Origin: Flavobacterium aeripolare
GTDB taxonomy: Bacteria > Bacteroidota > Bacteroidia > Flavobacteriales > Flavobacteriaceae
DNA: 64,000 bases
Assembly: GCF_013294025.1 (NCBI RefSeq)
Contig: NZ_JABSNL010000002.1
Coordinates: 403,749 to 467,748, forward strand
Direction of reading: 5' to 3'
Shown: piece by piece, positions 30,626-39,592 of the stretch
Layout: each line of letters opens with the position of its first letter
Numbering within the stretch: position 1 is the first letter of the stretch
Translations under genes and position numbers: made by a program
The notes under the pieces: generated by a model
The model's input: the letters and a program-made list of their open reading frames with translations, nothing else
Told to the model about the DNA's origin: nothing
Database searches by the model: none

Positions 30626-32167
30626 ATGGATGCTAAGATAAAAATATTAAACGATAAGATTGCCAAAGCCCATTTAGGCGGAGGAGAAAAACGTATTGCA
30701 AAACAACACGAGAAGAAAAAGTTGACCGCTCGTGAGCGTGTTACCTATTTAATGGACGAAGGTTCTTTTGAGGAAATAGGGATGTTAGTGACGCATCGTA
30801 CCACCGACTTTGGAATGGAGAAAGAAATCTACAATGGGGATGGTGTGATTACAGGTTATGGAACTATAAACGGAAGATTGGTGTATGTTTTTGCACAAGA
30901 TTTTACGGTTTTTGGGGGTGCCTTGTCAGAAACTCATGCCGAAAAAATTTGCAAGGTCATGGATATGGCAGTAAAAATGGGTGCGCCCATGATTGGGTTA
31001 AATGATTCAGGTGGTGCTCGTATTCAGGAGGGTGTGCGCTCTTTAGGAGGATATGCAGATATATTTTTTAGAAATGTTCAAGCATCTGGTGTAATTCCGC
31101 AAATTTCGGCTATTATGGGACCATGCGCTGGTGGGGCGGTGTATTCACCTGCTATGACCGATTTTACAATGATGGTCGAAGATACCAGTTATATGTTTGT
31201 TACTGGTCCTAATGTTGTAAAGACCGTGACAAATGAAACAGTTACTTCAGAGGAATTAGGAGGTGCAAGTACGCATTCTACTAAGTCTGGTGTGGCGCAC
31301 ATAACATCAAGCAATGATATTGAGTGTCTAGAAGATTTAAAACGCCTACTTAGTTATTTACCACAAAGCAATAAGGAAACTACTAAGAAATTGCCTTATG
31401 AGTTAAACGATGAAGTGCGTGATAAACTAGCAACGATAATACCTGATAATCCTAATAAACCGTATGATATGCATGAGGTGATTAGCGGGATTATCGATGA
31501 AGATTCATTTTACGAAATTCATAAGAATTTTGCTGAAAATATTTTAGTAGGTTTTGCTCGAATAGGTGGTAGGAGTATTGGTATTGTAGCAAATCAACCC
31601 TTGTATTTAGCAGGTGTCTTAGATGTAAATAGCTCTATAAAAGCAGCAAGATTTACTCGTTTTTGTGATGCATTCAATATTCCACTATTAGTTTTGGTGG
31701 ATGTGCCTGGTTTCTTGCCTGGTACAGATCAGGAGTGGAATGGTATTATTGTACATGGTGCTAAGTTATTATATGCCTTAAGTGAGGCGACCGTACCCAG
31801 AATCACTGTGATTACTAGAAAAGCTTACGGTGGTGCTTATGATGTTATGAACTCTAAGCACATTGGAGCCGATATGAATTTTGCTTGGCCTACTGCTGAA
31901 ATTGCTGTAATGGGAGCAAAAGGAGCTTCAGAAATTATCTTTAAAAAGGAAATTAGTGAGGCCGAAGATGCTGCAGCTAAATTACTAGAAAAAGAAACTG
32001 AATATGCTAATTTGTTTGCTAATCCCTACACCGCTGCACAAAGAGGTTTTGTCGATGAAGTCATTTTGCCGCAAGATACTAGAAGGAAATTGATTAAAGC
32101 TTTTAGTATGCTGGAGAACAAAGTAAGTGTTACTCCTAATAGAAAACATGGAAATATTCCTTTATAG
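30626..32167 (+). CDS. Acyl-CoA carboxylase carboxyltransferase (propionyl-CoA type, beta)
   Basis: A 513-residue carboxyltransferase with both crotonase-like halves in one chain, as in propionyl- or methylcrotonyl-CoA carboxylase beta subunits. The acyl-CoA site is shown by [22 protein letters not shown] and [12 protein letters not shown], the biotin site by [17 protein letters not shown] and [11 protein letters not shown]. The acyl-CoA is not fixed by sequence alone; propionyl-CoA is the usual choice in Bacteroidota. The tight spacing of 3 bases and the strong terminator define the operon with the BCCP and BC genes. Confidence 0.94.
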   Translation: MDAKIKILNDKIAKAHLGGGEKRIAKQHEKKKLTARERVTYLMDEGSFEEIGMLVTHRTTDFGMEKEIYNGDGVITGYGTINGRLVYVFAQDFTVFGGALSETHAEKICKVMDMAVKMGAPMIGLNDSGGARIQEGVRSLGGYADIFFRNVQASGVIPQISAIMGPCAGGAVYSPAMTDFTMMVEDTSYMFVTGPNVVKTVTNETVTSEELGGASTHSTKSGVAHITSSNDIECLEDLKRLLSYLPQSNKETTKKLPYELNDEVRDKLATIIPDNPNKPYDMHEVISGIIDEDSFYEIHKNFAENILVGFARIGGRSIGIVANQPLYLAGVLDVNSSIKAARFTRFCDAFNIPLLVLVDVPGFLPGTDQEWNGIIVHGAKLLYALSEATVPRITVITRKAYGGAYDVMNSKHIGADMNFAWPTAEIAVMGAKGASEIIFKKEISEAEDAAAKLLEKETEYANLFANPYTAAQRGFVDEVILPQDTRRKLIKAFSMLENKVSVTPNRKHGNIPL

Positions 32168-32187
32168 CATATAATGTAAAGTAGTAA

Positions 32188-32220
32188 AAAAAAGCCAGCT
32201 CTTGTAGCTGGCTTTTTTTT
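32188..32220 (+). terminator. Terminator of the acyl-CoA carboxylase operon
   Basis: 13-bp stem AAAAAAGCCAGCT / AGCTGGCTTTTTT with a CTTGT loop and a T run of eight. Confidence 0.88.
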
Positions 32221-32698
32221 GCATACATATATTGAAATTCAAGTGTTTCTTAGCACAATTACTATGACTAGTTTAAAGTCACTGATGTAATCTTGTTTTA
32301 AGTTTTGCTAATAAATACGGGGGTGTCGTTTATTAAAAGTTATTTTTTGGAAGATCTGTATTGTTTTTTATGGGGTTACCTTGTATTTATGGTGATAAAA
32401 ATTACTATTTGTCTAAATTTACTATGCGGTTAGTATAATATTTGGGTGCGAAAATTGCTAAATAATTTTTTTAACGTTCGCATTATTTCAAATCCGTAAT
32501 AATTCAAATTATGGGCATTTTAGTATGCTCAATTTTGCGGTTACTTACTAAATGTTAATAAATTCGTACCGTATTACTGAGATAAATTAGTACAAAACGA
32601 AGAGCTCTCGCCTTGTCTAATATGCTGGATTTTACCATAATCCATTTTCAGTTCTGCTAATTAACCAAAACCAAAGAAGTAACTAAAAAGATTTGTAC
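32221..32698. other. Long intergenic region before the porin gene
   Basis: About 480 bases without a coding frame, AT-rich. A weak inverted pair TGCGAA / TTCGCA lies near 32445-32482. No tRNA, terminator or clear TAnnTTTG motif could be fixed. It probably holds the regulatory region of the porin gene. Confidence 0.35.
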
Positions 32699-33712
32699 AT
32701 GAAAAAAGGACTAATTATGATTATATTGGTATTCGCTGCCGGTACATCATTCGCACAAAATTCACCATTAGAAATTTCAGGATCTGGAGATCTTTATTAT
32801 AAATATGATTTTTCAAAAACAGCAAACATACCTACAAGTTTTGCAAATGATCAAAATTCAGTTTCTTTAGGTATGATTGATATTGCCTTAAAGAAAACTA
32901 CAGGTAAAGCCTCTTTTGTAGGGGAAATATCGTTTGGACCTAGAGGACAGTTTCAATCAATACTTAATTCAGATGGGACATATGATGAGTTAGGAGCAAA
33001 CTCATTTCATATCCAGAATTTATACGCTACTTATTCAGCGACAGAGAAATTGAGCTTTACGGCGGGTTTCATGGGGACATTTATTGGCTATGAAGTGATA
33101 TCGCCTTTAGGTAATTACAATTATTCTACCTCTTACCTATTTACAAATGGACCGTTTCAAAATGCAGGAGTAAAGGTAAATTATGCAATCTCAGATAAAG
33201 TAGGTATAATGGTGGGTGCTTTTAACGACGCTTGGAATGCTTATAAAGCTGATTCTTTAAAGGGCTTAAATGCCGTAGGTGCACAATTATCGTTCACACC
33301 CACAGATAAGATTAGTGCATACTTGAACTTTATGGATGGTTCTGTTAGCGGTACAATAGTAGACTTGACTGCGTCATTTCAAGTTTCTGACAAATTTAAA
33401 TTAGGATTGAATGCTGCTGATTATAGTAATGAAGGTGATGCAGGGTATACTGGGGCGGCTTTGTATCCATCTTACGCAATTTCTGATAATTTTGGATTGG
33501 GACTAAGAGCTGAATACTTTGACTACAAAGAAGGATCAGGAGACACTTCGTTTACAGCTTTTACTTTGTCTGCAAACTTAAAAGCAGGAGGACTTACAAT
33601 AATTCCAGAGCTTAGATTAGATAACGCTTCTGATGATATCTTTGTAGACTCTGATTTGCTTCCAACTAAATCTGCAGCGCAGTTTGCTGTAGGTGTAGTA
33701 TATGGATTTTAA
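32699..33712 (+). CDS. Outer-membrane beta-barrel porin (OmpL-like / BBP2)
   Basis: A 337-residue exported protein. The ATG at 32699 was preferred over an in-frame TTG two codons upstream because it gives a clean signal peptide (MKKGLIMIILVFAAGTSFAQ). After cleavage the protein alternates hydrophobic and polar residues throughout (SGSGDLYYKYDF, LSFTAGFMGTFIGYE, FGLGLRAEYFDYKEG) and ends in the terminal strand FAVGVVYGF with the C-terminal Phe typical of barrels inserted by BamA. A porin of the OmpL-like type is most likely. The gene is monocistronic, with a long upstream region and its own terminator. Confidence 0.82.
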   Translation: MKKGLIMIILVFAAGTSFAQNSPLEISGSGDLYYKYDFSKTANIPTSFANDQNSVSLGMIDIALKKTTGKASFVGEISFGPRGQFQSILNSDGTYDELGANSFHIQNLYATYSATEKLSFTAGFMGTFIGYEVISPLGNYNYSTSYLFTNGPFQNAGVKVNYAISDKVGIMVGAFNDAWNAYKADSLKGLNAVGAQLSFTPTDKISAYLNFMDGSVSGTIVDLTASFQVSDKFKLGLNAADYSNEGDAGYTGAALYPSYAISDNFGLGLRAEYFDYKEGSGDTSFTAFTLSANLKAGGLTIIPELRLDNASDDIFVDSDLLPTKSAAQFAVGVVYGF

Positions 33713-33789
33713 AAGTAATCGTTAAAAATATACATGTAAATGCTAAACGTGTTTATATAAGATTGTTATTCCCCCTATATTTTTTTTTT

Positions 33790-33829
33790 AAACTGCCAAA
33801 GTACTTTTGTATGATGGCAGTTTTTTTTT
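33790..33829 (+). terminator. Terminator of the porin gene
   Basis: Stem AAACTGCCA / TGGCAGTTT with a 16-nt loop and a T run of nine. Confidence 0.8.
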
Positions 33830-33859
33830 GGGTAAGTAGTGCATTTTTTGCTCAAAAAA

Positions 33860-33893
33860 AAAGGGAGTTGCACTATTTGTGAAACTCCCTTTT
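33860..33893 (-). terminator. Terminator of the amidase gene
   Basis: Stem AAAGGGAGTT / AACTCCCTTT. The A run on its left, read on the minus strand, is the T run that ends the amidase transcript. Confidence 0.75.
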
Positions 33894-33911
33894 AATAAAT
33901 GAGATACTAAA

Positions 33912-34814
33912 TTATTGCTTCTTGTAGACCGCATAAATAGTATTTATTGTATTTTGATCTAATACTGAATTAACGTCTCTTTGCATGTAATGTAGCTTAA
34001 AGGCTGAAACAGCTGATCCTAAATTTTTTGTATTGTACCCAATGATTCGCAAGCCTAATTCTGGATTAAAATTTAATGGTGCCTCTTCTAAAGTATCATC
34101 ATACCAAATCCCAAATCCATTGTCGGCTAAGGTTTTCCATGGAAAAAATGCACTTGGATCCTGTTTGCGACTTGGAGCAATATCAGAATGCCCAATTATA
34201 TTCTGTTTAGGAATGCGGTATTCTTTTGTTAATCTATTCAATAAAGCCATCAAACTGCTTATTTGACTTTCAGAGAATGGCTCTTTACCATTATTGTCTA
34301 GCTCGATACCTATTGATGAAGAATTGATATCGGTATCTTTACCCCAACTTCCTGATCCGGCGTGCCACGCTCTCAAGTAGTCGTTTAACATTTGTATAAC
34401 TTCACCATTATCATCGATAATATAATGTGCGCTTACCTGTGTTCTGCTTAACGTAAATGTGCGTATCGTTTGAGCGGTAGAATCTTGAGCTGTGTGATGT
34501 AAAATAATAAAATTTGGCTTTCGTAAATTAAAATTCACTGTTCCAATCCATTTTACATTTCTATTGTTCTCAGCAGATGAAGCTGCAACATTATTAAGGC
34601 TATCCTTAAATGTATACAGCTGTTTTGAATAAGAGCTGTCAATACTAATGGTACTTTTTGATACTGCAGGAAGTTCTGTTGGAACCTTGTTAGAAATTGT
34701 TTCTGTGTACGTTTTCAATTTGCTGTTGTACTCCTCTTCGCTTCCTTTATAGGGATTGGGAGAACAAGATACAATTGTCGTAACAATAGCTAAAAAATAT
34801 AATTGTTTTTTCAT
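33912..34814 (-). CDS. N-acetylmuramoyl-L-alanine amidase lipoprotein (Amidase_2)
   Basis: A 300-residue lipoprotein; the signal peptide ends at TIVSCSPN (Cys17). The AmpD-type zinc amidase core shows IILHHTAQDS (first zinc His), SAHYIIDDNGEVIQM, AWHAGSGSW, SIGIELDN and GHSDIAPSRKQDPSAFFPW (second His and Asp). It cleaves the amide between MurNAc and the stem peptide in the periplasm, for recycling or remodelling. It follows the 34831 gene by 16 bases in the same direction. Confidence 0.93.
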   Translation of the reverse strand: MKKQLYFLAIVTTIVSCSPNPYKGSEEEYNSKLKTYTETISNKVPTELPAVSKSTISIDSSYSKQLYTFKDSLNNVAASSAENNRNVKWIGTVNFNLRKPNFIILHHTAQDSTAQTIRTFTLSRTQVSAHYIIDDNGEVIQMLNDYLRAWHAGSGSWGKDTDINSSSIGIELDNNGKEPFSESQISSLMALLNRLTKEYRIPKQNIIGHSDIAPSRKQDPSAFFPWKTLADNGFGIWYDDTLEEAPLNFNPELGLRIIGYNTKNLGSAVSAFKLHYMQRDVNSVLDQNTINTIYAVYKKQ

Positions 34815-34830
34815 GTAATAACCTCGTTAA

Positions 34831-35295
34831 CTACTTTCTTCTTCTCTTCTTTGTAGGAGTTGTACGGTCATCTTTTAGCGCCTTATACTTTTCTATTTGA
34901 TCAGCGTTCAGGAACTCTTTTATTTTTCTATCTGTCGTTTCAGACAGAGCCTCGTACTCCTTGACCTTTTGTTCTTGATTACTTTCATCTTTCATTAAAA
35001 TCCCTTGTGATCTCAAGCTTTCAGTAATTACATTAGCAATGGCTATTTCTTGAAGCGCATCTAGCTCTAATGAAGCCTTCATTCGTTCCATTATTTTACC
35101 AACAGTAACTTCTACAGGAATCTCCTTAGGTTTCTCAGGTTCTCTATTTTGGTTCATCTGGTTCATGCTGTTTCCACGACCGTTACCATTATTGCCATAA
35201 CCGTTGTTACCATATCCATTATTCCCATATTGAGCAGAAATGGTACCAAAACTTAATAAAAAAAAATAAACAAATGCTGCTTGAACTGTTTTCAT
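34831..35295 (-). CDS. Small exported protein with YGNNG repeats
   Basis: A 154-residue exported protein of unknown function. The start was placed at the ATG giving MKTVQAAFVYFFLLSFGTISAQ, a good signal peptide. A longer in-frame version to 35361 would run into the end of rimO. The mature N-terminus has tandem YGNNG repeats, then an Asn/Met-rich stretch and a helical, charged region (VGKIMERMKASLELDALQEIAI... DRKIKEFLNADQIEKYKALKDD) ending in a basic tail, KKRRRK. The helical part resembles the small stress-sensor type proteins seen in Bacteroidota, but no family can be named with confidence. Confidence 0.78.
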   Translation of the reverse strand: MKTVQAAFVYFFLLSFGTISAQYGNNGYGNNGYGNNGNGRGNSMNQMNQNREPEKPKEIPVEVTVGKIMERMKASLELDALQEIAIANVITESLRSQGILMKDESNQEQKVKEYEALSETTDRKIKEFLNADQIEKYKALKDDRTTPTKKRRRK

Positions 35296-35335
35296 ATTAG
35301 TTGTTTTAATTAGAGATTTAAAATTAAAAGTATTC

Positions 35336-36649
35336 TTAAACTGGTTCTCCGTACAAATCAAATTCTGTAGCTTCAGTAATTCTGATCATCGCAAAATCAG
35401 CTGTTTTTAGATAATGCTTTGACGCATCAATTAAAACCTCATTATCCACATCCGGACTATCAAATTCTGTTCTTCCTACAAAGTGACCGCCTTCTTTGCG
35501 ATCAATAATGCATTTAAAAACTTGTCCAATTTTTTCTTGGTTTAAATCCCATGATATTTGCGATTGTAATTCCATTATTTCATTTGCACGAGCTTGTTTT
35601 ACATCATCTGGTACATCGTCTTCAAGTAAGTATGCGTGTGTGTTTTCTTCATGAGAATAAGCAAAACATCCCATTCTATCAAACTTCATTTCTTGTACCC
35701 AGTCTTTAAGAATATTAAAGTCTTCTTGTGTTTCTCCAGGATATCCTACAATTAAAGTAGTACGTATGGCCATTCCAGGTACTTTCTCACGGAAGTCTCT
35801 TAATAGTTTAGTTGTTTTTTCTTGAGTGGTACCACGTCTCATCGATTTTAAAACCGAATCAGAGATATGTTGTAAAGGAATGTCTATGTAATTGCAAATT
35901 TTAGGTTCGCGATTCATTAAGTCTAATACATCCATTGGGAAACCAGTAGGGAAGGCGTAGTGCAAACGAATCCACTCTATTCCTTCTACTTTTACTAGTG
36001 CTTCAAGTAATTCAGCAAGATTACGTTTCTTGTAAATATCAAGTCCGTAATAGGTCAAATCTTGTGCGATTAAAATCAATTCTTTCACACCATCTCTAGC
36101 TAATCCTTCTGCTTCTTTTACTAATTTTTCAATTGGTTGAGAAACATGTTTTCCTCTCATTAAAGGGATCGCACAAAAACTACACGGTCTATCGCAACCT
36201 TCGGCAATTTTTAAATACGCATAATTTTTAGGAGTAGTAGTTAAACGCTCTCCTAATAACTCATGCTTATAATCTGCACCAAGAGCTTTTAGTAATTGCG
36301 GTAACTCAGTAGTTCCAAAAAATTGATCCACATTAGGAATTTCTTTTTCTAAATCAGGTCTGTAACGCTCAGATAAACATCCAGTCACAAAAACCTTGTC
36401 TACTAAGCCTTTTTCCTTTTTATCTGCATATTCTAAGATCATGTTTACTGATTCAGCCTTAGCGTTATCAATAAATCCGCAGGTATTTATAACAATTATA
36501 TTTCCTTCTTTATCAGCAGGAGCCTCATGTTCAACCTCTTTTCCGTTTGCACGAAGTTGACCCATTAATACTTCACTGTCGTATATATTTTTTGAACACC
36601 CAAGAGTGATCACGTTGATTTTGTTCTTTTTTAAAGACTTGGTTCTCAT
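35336..36649 (-). CDS. rimO: Ribosomal protein S12 methylthiotransferase RimO
   Basis: Radical SAM enzyme that methylthiolates an aspartate of ribosomal protein S12. The 437 residues have the three-domain layout: a UPF0004 domain with three cluster cysteines (VITLGCSKN, VINTCGFI, VTGCLSERY), the radical SAM core with CX3CX2C in EGCDRPCSFCAIPLMRG, and a C-terminal TRAM domain (GHFVGRTEFDSPDVDNEVLI). The PDVDNE segment separates RimO from MiaB. It has its own -7 motif upstream. Confidence 0.96.
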   Translation of the reverse strand: MRTKSLKKNKINVITLGCSKNIYDSEVLMGQLRANGKEVEHEAPADKEGNIIVINTCGFIDNAKAESVNMILEYADKKEKGLVDKVFVTGCLSERYRPDLEKEIPNVDQFFGTTELPQLLKALGADYKHELLGERLTTTPKNYAYLKIAEGCDRPCSFCAIPLMRGKHVSQPIEKLVKEAEGLARDGVKELILIAQDLTYYGLDIYKKRNLAELLEALVKVEGIEWIRLHYAFPTGFPMDVLDLMNREPKICNYIDIPLQHISDSVLKSMRRGTTQEKTTKLLRDFREKVPGMAIRTTLIVGYPGETQEDFNILKDWVQEMKFDRMGCFAYSHEENTHAYLLEDDVPDDVKQARANEIMELQSQISWDLNQEKIGQVFKCIIDRKEGGHFVGRTEFDSPDVDNEVLIDASKHYLKTADFAMIRITEATEFDLYGEPV

Positions 36650-36668
36650 AGATTTGTAAATTGGAGTG

Positions 36669-36676
36669 CAAAATTA
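36669..36676 (-). promoter_or_regulatory. -7 promoter motif of rimO
   Basis: Minus-strand TAATTTTG (then CAC) fits TAnnTTTG, about 20 bases upstream of the rimO ATG. Confidence 0.45.
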
Positions 36677-36725
36677 CAATTTTTATTTCGGGTAATGTAA
36701 AAGATTCCTATATTTATGAAGCTAA

Positions 36726-36795
36726 TCCTGCTGTCCGCTATATCTTTTTCTAGCAAAACCAAAGCTAGAAAAAGGATACCGCTACCATCAGGGCT
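36726..36795 (+). repeat. Dispersed intergenic repeat with variable hairpin, copy A
   Basis: Conserved left arm TCCTGCTGTCCGCTATATCT and right arm starting AAGGATACCGCT and ending GGGCT flank an 11-bp stem CTTTTTCTAGC / GCTAGAAAAAG. A second copy lies at 63003-63068: its arms differ at 2 of 20 and 4 of 24 positions, but the stem sequence is entirely different. It sits in the 205-base gap between rimO and the FadL-like gene and may also act as a terminator. Confidence 0.7.
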
Positions 36796-36854
36796 AAAAA
36801 AAACCGTACTGCTTTAAAATCGCGATACGGTTTAATAAGAATTATCATTAGCTA

Positions 36855-38363
36855 TTACAATTCAAATAAAAATGTAAGTGATACATTGTTAGAGATGTTG
36901 TTAATAGTAGCTCCATCTGTAAAGCCTTGCGTGAAGAAACCTTGTTGTGTGCTTCTTTCGGCATAAGCATAAGATAAGTCTATTTTAGTGGAACCAAAAT
37001 TATATCCTAAACCTCCAGAGTAACCAGTTAAGTCACCTATTGTAGATTCGTTTTTATACGGACTTTGCTCATAGCGATATCCTGCTCTCAAGCTAAGTTC
37101 TTTGATTTTGTATTCAGCACCTATTCTAAGTTCAGAGGTGTTGTCTAGAAGGTCTCCCATTGAATTATTAAGTGATGTGTAGTAAGCGTCGTTCTCAGGT
37201 TTGAACTTAGTTTTACTATAGTCCTTAATGGCATAATCAACACTAATTAATCCTGATTTACCAAAAATATAAGCTAAACTCCCTGTTACTTTACTTGGTG
37301 TTTGTAATTTATATACATCGTAAATATTTGTGGTTTTAGGATCTGCAAGTGGATTACTTCTAATGTCTCCAGCTGCGTTAGTCGTAGTTGTAAATAAGTC
37401 TTGAGTAAATTCATCATTCAAGCGATACCAAGTAGAAGACTCATAAGCTAATCCTGCACGTAATTCATTTGTTACTTTTGCAATAGCACCCACTTGAAAC
37501 GAGAATCCTGAGCCATACGTATACAATTCGTTATCAAAACGCACATCTGTAATCGTATAGGGAGTCGATAAAGGAGCGTCATTGATCTCATAAAAACTAG
37601 AGAATCTTCTGTAATCAGTAAAATGAGAATTTAAATTCAATCCTATAAATAATTTATCTTCATAAGATGTTGCTACGTTAAAAGATAGTTTGCCATTGTA
37701 ACCTTCACTTCTTTCTGCATTTTGTTGGTAGAAATTTCCACCTCCAGGTACATTAGAGTTGTATAGCGTTTCTTCTCTATCGTTAGTTGCAGGATTAATG
37801 ATATATCCATTATATCCTAGATATGCTTGTTGATCGTTGTTGTTTAAATTTCGATAATTATTATCTTCTAAAACTTTTAATGGTACTCCATCTGCATAGC
37901 TTAAAAAATAACCATCAATAGAGTTGTCGTTAGCATTAGTACCAGCAGAGTACTTAGCGTTATTGAAATTATTAGCATTTTCATAATTAACACCTACGCT
38001 GATTTTTTTCCATTTACTGCTGTTACTTTGATTGTTGAAGACAAAAACACCACCTGCTTGATTGATTTTAAAGTTGTTATCCTTTTCAGTTGTTTTGTTA
38101 CCAAAATAATCTGAATCGTTCTTATTGCTATTATTGGTTAGTGTTACGCCAAATTGATTATTAATAAAAATTGCAGAACCTGCAGGGTTGACATTTATAG
38201 ATGATAAATCTCCTCCTAGTGCCCCAAATGCACCACTCATGGCTCTGTATCTTGCAGTACCATTTAAATTGTCTTGAGAGTATCTCAGTGCATCGCGAAT
38301 TTCTTGTGCCTGCACTGCAGAAAAAGAAAGACCTGTTAAGAATATAAAAATATATTTTTTCAT
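36855..38363 (-). CDS. Outer-membrane transport protein, OmpP1/FadL/TodX-like
   Basis: A 502-residue outer-membrane barrel. Signal peptide MKKYIFIFLTGLSFSAVQAQ, then the FadL-like N-terminal hatch GTARYRAMSGAFGALGGDLS with the NPA motif in INVNPAGSAIF. Alternating beta strands run to the C-terminal NNVSLTFLFEL. The family carries hydrophobic compounds across the outer membrane; the ligand is unknown. The next gene upstream, the Asn-rich lipoprotein, ends 39 bases before it in the same direction, so the two may share a transcript. Confidence 0.87.
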   Translation of the reverse strand: MKKYIFIFLTGLSFSAVQAQEIRDALRYSQDNLNGTARYRAMSGAFGALGGDLSSINVNPAGSAIFINNQFGVTLTNNSNKNDSDYFGNKTTEKDNNFKINQAGGVFVFNNQSNSSKWKKISVGVNYENANNFNNAKYSAGTNANDNSIDGYFLSYADGVPLKVLEDNNYRNLNNNDQQAYLGYNGYIINPATNDREETLYNSNVPGGGNFYQQNAERSEGYNGKLSFNVATSYEDKLFIGLNLNSHFTDYRRFSSFYEINDAPLSTPYTITDVRFDNELYTYGSGFSFQVGAIAKVTNELRAGLAYESSTWYRLNDEFTQDLFTTTTNAAGDIRSNPLADPKTTNIYDVYKLQTPSKVTGSLAYIFGKSGLISVDYAIKDYSKTKFKPENDAYYTSLNNSMGDLLDNTSELRIGAEYKIKELSLRAGYRYEQSPYKNESTIGDLTGYSGGLGYNFGSTKIDLSYAYAERSTQQGFFTQGFTDGATINNISNNVSLTFLFEL

Positions 38364-38402
38364 TTTTTACCTACTAATATGTTATTGTATAAATCCTTAA
38401 AA

Positions 38403-39491
38403 TTAATTACCACCTCTTCTAGAGCTACCACCACTAGATCTTGATCCTCCAGAATATCCAGAAGAGCTTGAGCGACTACTTGACCCTGTTGAATAGCTTG
38501 AAGAATTAGGTCTACTAGAATTTTCATTCCTAGAGTTATTACTATTTCTGCTTGTAGTATTTGTAGGAGTGTACGTTCTAGTATTAGTAGATTGTCTTCT
38601 AGTGTTGACTGTATTTGAATTAGCTCTTACAGGTTGACTGAAAGTTCCATTTTGATTAGATCTTCTTGAGAAATTAACATTATTATTTGCATTATCTGCT
38701 CTTCTATATTCATTGCTGTTACTTCTAGAGCTGCTTACTCTATTTGTAGAATAACCATTTCTATTGCTATATGCCGTATTGCTGTTTGATGATCCTCTAC
38801 GGCTAGAATTGTAAGAGTAGGTTCTGTTGTTATAACGTGGAGTATTGTAATTATTGTATCCGTAATTACTAAAATAGGGATTATAGAAATTGTTGAAGTA
38901 CGGGTTGTAGAAACCTATTGTGTTATAACGGTATCCATAAAAGGGATTGTTCCATCCATAATTATTCCATCCGTAATTACCCCAACCATTGTTACCCCAT
39001 CCAAAATTATTATATCCAAAGTTGTTAAAACCAAAGCCGAAATTTGAATATCCTAAGCCATAACCACCATAGCCTCCATCATAACCGTAGTTATTTAATT
39101 GAATTGTGGTGCCTGTACTGTTATCTCCCCAGCCAGCGTAGTTTTGACTAACTCCTCCGTCGTTATTATTTTGATCATTACCATTATAACTATCAATATC
39201 AGTAAAAACCTCTGTAGACTGATTTCCGTCTTGAAGAGAACTGAAATAATCGGCATAATAATTACTTTGATTGTTGTTGCTAGCACTGTTGTTGCTATTT
39301 GCGTATTGGTTATCGTATGTTCCCTGGTAAGGTCTTTCTACTTGATTAGACTGGGCGGTTGCGCCATAAATGCCGTCATTATCGTAATAAGAGCTATTTT
39401 GGTAAGATCCACACGCTGTCAATAGCAGACTTACAAGCCCAATGGTACTGTATAAAACGATATTTCTGGATGAAAAAGTATTAGTTTTCAT
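38403..39491 (-). CDS. Asn/Gly/Tyr/Ser-rich low-complexity lipoprotein
   Basis: A 362-residue lipoprotein (lipobox LLLTACGSY, Cys27) made almost wholly of low-complexity sequence. The middle has NNFGYNNFGWGNNGWGNYGW-type repeats; the C-terminal third is Ser/Asn/Arg-rich and ends in SGGSRSSGGSSRRGGN. No enzyme or binding domain is visible. Such glycine/tyrosine-rich exported proteins can be surface, adhesive or aggregating polymers; that is inference. Its promoter overlaps that of the divergent proS gene. Confidence 0.8.
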   Translation of the reverse strand: MKTNTFSSRNIVLYSTIGLVSLLLTACGSYQNSSYYDNDGIYGATAQSNQVERPYQGTYDNQYANSNNSASNNNQSNYYADYFSSLQDGNQSTEVFTDIDSYNGNDQNNNDGGVSQNYAGWGDNSTGTTIQLNNYGYDGGYGGYGLGYSNFGFGFNNFGYNNFGWGNNGWGNYGWNNYGWNNPFYGYRYNTIGFYNPYFNNFYNPYFSNYGYNNYNTPRYNNRTYSYNSSRRGSSNSNTAYSNRNGYSTNRVSSSRSNSNEYRRADNANNNVNFSRRSNQNGTFSQPVRANSNTVNTRRQSTNTRTYTPTNTTSRNSNNSRNENSSRPNSSSYSTGSSSRSSSSGYSGGSRSSGGSSRRGGN

Positions 39492-39511
39492 ATCTCTAGG
39501 TTTTTTTATTG

Positions 39512-39539
39512 TTGCACATTACAAAAATAGTTAGTTTTG
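39512..39539. promoter_or_regulatory. Overlapping divergent promoters (proS and Asn-rich lipoprotein)
   Basis: Plus strand: TTG at 39512-39514, 17 bases, then TAGTTTTG at 39532-39539 for proS. Minus strand: TATTTTTG at 39529-39522 for the lipoprotein. The two -7 motifs are two bases apart, so RNA polymerase could not occupy both at once. Confidence 0.5.
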
Positions 39540-39592
39540 CTGAACTATTTAGTTAAATATTATAACGCAAAATTTATGCCAAACTATTCAAT

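Noticed and set aside
35296..35361. Longer N-terminus for the YGNNG protein
   Set aside because: It would overlap rimO and hide the signal peptide, which starts at 35295.
39099..39425. Antisense ORF in the Asn-rich lipoprotein gene
   Set aside because: An artefact of repetitive low-complexity codons; the minus-strand gene has a signal peptide, lipobox and promoter.
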